From Desulfurellales bacterium (lineage in GTDB: Bacteria > Campylobacterota_A > Desulfurellia > Desulfurellales > Hippeaceae): a stretch of 6,615 nt of DNA. Positions 6,204 through 6,615 of this stretch are shown piece by piece. The notes beneath the pieces are model-generated. The model saw only the letters and a list, made by a program, of their open reading frames with translations, had not been told where the DNA came from and searched no databases. The stretch lies in assembly GCA_027074255.1 (NCBI GenBank), contig JALTDI010000201.1, positions 1 through 6,615 of the forward strand. Direction: 5' to 3'. Each line of letters begins with the position of its first letter. Within the stretch, counting starts at the first letter, position 1. Made by a program: the position numbers and the translations under genes.

Positions 6204-6615
6204 CTTTTTTCTCCTTTTTCCATCTTAAAACAAATTTATTTGAGAAACATATGCTAACACTATCCAGCTTGTCCTTCTTGCTGACAAGATTACTCCATTC
6301 TTTTCTAAGATGTTCAAATGCTTCATGCGGACAATTCAAACTATTCACCGCAACATTTAAAGAATTGGAGAAATGCACAAGCTGATACCCTTCCGATAAT
6401 ATTTTAATATAACTTATTTTGTTAAATTTGTCTAATTTGTTGTACATTTTTATAACGGATGCAAGTAAATAATGGTCTTCTATATATTTAGGATTTTTTG
6501 CAACAATGAGAGGAAGTAAATTAACATTTACATTCAGTCCCTTTTCATATTTATCTATAACCTTGCCGTTTTCTGCGATTAAATACATATTTTTGTTTGT
6601 CTGAAAAACACTTTT
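6190..6615 (-). CDS. ftsQ: Cell division protein FtsQ/DivIB, partial (C-terminal 141 residues)
   Basis: FtsQ is a single-pass inner-membrane protein whose periplasmic part bridges early and late divisome proteins and binds FtsB/FtsL. Only the C-terminal part is here; the frame is open through the right edge, and the methionine codon at 6586-6588 is internal. The visible start, NMYLIAENGKVIDKY (9-23), is the typical strand pair after the POTRA domain, where FtsQ proteins read like 'yLID..G.v'. The end, LDSVSICFSNKFVLRWKKEKK (117-137), matches the terminal beta strand pattern of FtsQ ('vDlRy.ngfavrW'). Overall similarity is weak, as usual in this fast-evolving family. The assignment rests strongly on its position directly before ftsA, with a 14-nt overlap. 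The N-terminal tail, membrane helix and POTRA domain lie outside the window. Confidence 0.85.
   Translation of the reverse strand, partial: KSVFQTNKNMYLIAENGKVIDKYEKGLNVNVNLLPLIVAKNPKYIEDHYLLASVIKMYNKLDKFNKISYIKILSEGYQLVHFSNSLNVAVNSLNCPHEAFEHLRKEWSNLVSKKDKLDSVSICFSNKFVLRWKKEKKGVGN
6211..6216 (-). promoter_or_regulatory. Ribosome binding site of ftsA, inside the end of ftsQ
   Basis: The minus strand reads AAGGAG, seven bases before the GTG start of ftsA, within the lysine-rich last codons of ftsQ. It supports the GTG start over the downstream in-frame ATG at 6177-6179. Confidence 0.75.

Noticed and set aside
6586..6588. ATG near the right edge as a start of a 132-residue protein
   Set aside because: The frame is open to the window edge and the residues before this methionine continue the FtsQ pattern, so it is an internal codon of a truncated gene.
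1..6615. CRISPR array, tRNA or rRNA gene, insertion sequence, long repeats or a hidden accessory system
   Set aside because: Reading both strands, the window is almost fully used by conserved housekeeping genes with gaps below 60 nt. No repeated unit, RNA-like fold or transposase signature was seen.

Overview
This window is a compact stretch of core bacterial chromosome, entirely coded on the minus strand and read from right to left. In transcription order it holds the 3' part of ftsQ, then ftsA, ftsZ, plsY, two different small DUF507-family genes, carA, lpxC, and the 5' part of a TrmN6/YabB-like methyltransferase that runs off the left edge. Gaps are tiny: a 14-nt overlap, two 4-nt ATGA overlaps, and gaps of 5, 10, 18, 54 and 59 nt. 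There is no gene-free stretch above 60 nt. I see no RNA gene, mobile element, CRISPR array or long repeat. No plus-strand ORF looks real.

The DNA is AT-rich by eye. A functional-looking LpxC means an outer membrane with lipid A, so the host is a diderm (Gram-negative) bacterium. PlsY as the glycerol-3-phosphate acyltransferase and a tandem DUF507 pair point away from enteric gammaproteobacteria. They would fit a lineage such as Deferribacterota or another deep-branching diderm phylum. That placement is inference from gene content and would need a database search.

Right part (about 3798-6615): the end of the division and cell wall cluster. FtsQ is the periplasmic divisome scaffold protein, FtsA the actin-like membrane anchor, and FtsZ the tubulin-like GTPase whose C-terminal peptide binds FtsA. 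Middle (3202-3792): plsY follows ftsZ by 5 nt and makes lysophosphatidic acid for phospholipids. Then comes a 59-nt gap with the only convincing promoter-like sequence in the window (exact TATAAT, 17-nt spacer, TTGGAA). It probably gives the downstream block its own transcription. Left part (about 1-3142): two DUF507 genes translationally coupled to each other and to carA (glutaminase subunit of carbamoyl-phosphate synthetase), then lpxC (committed step of lipid A synthesis), then the methyltransferase.

Taken together, the genes cover septum assembly, phospholipid, lipid A and pyrimidine/arginine precursor supply. Nothing here looks like an accessory or defence system. The items most worth a second look are the DUF507 pair locked to carA, the ftsZ-plsY coupling, the internal promoter, and a perfect 15-nt dyad in the lpxC-methyltransferase gap.
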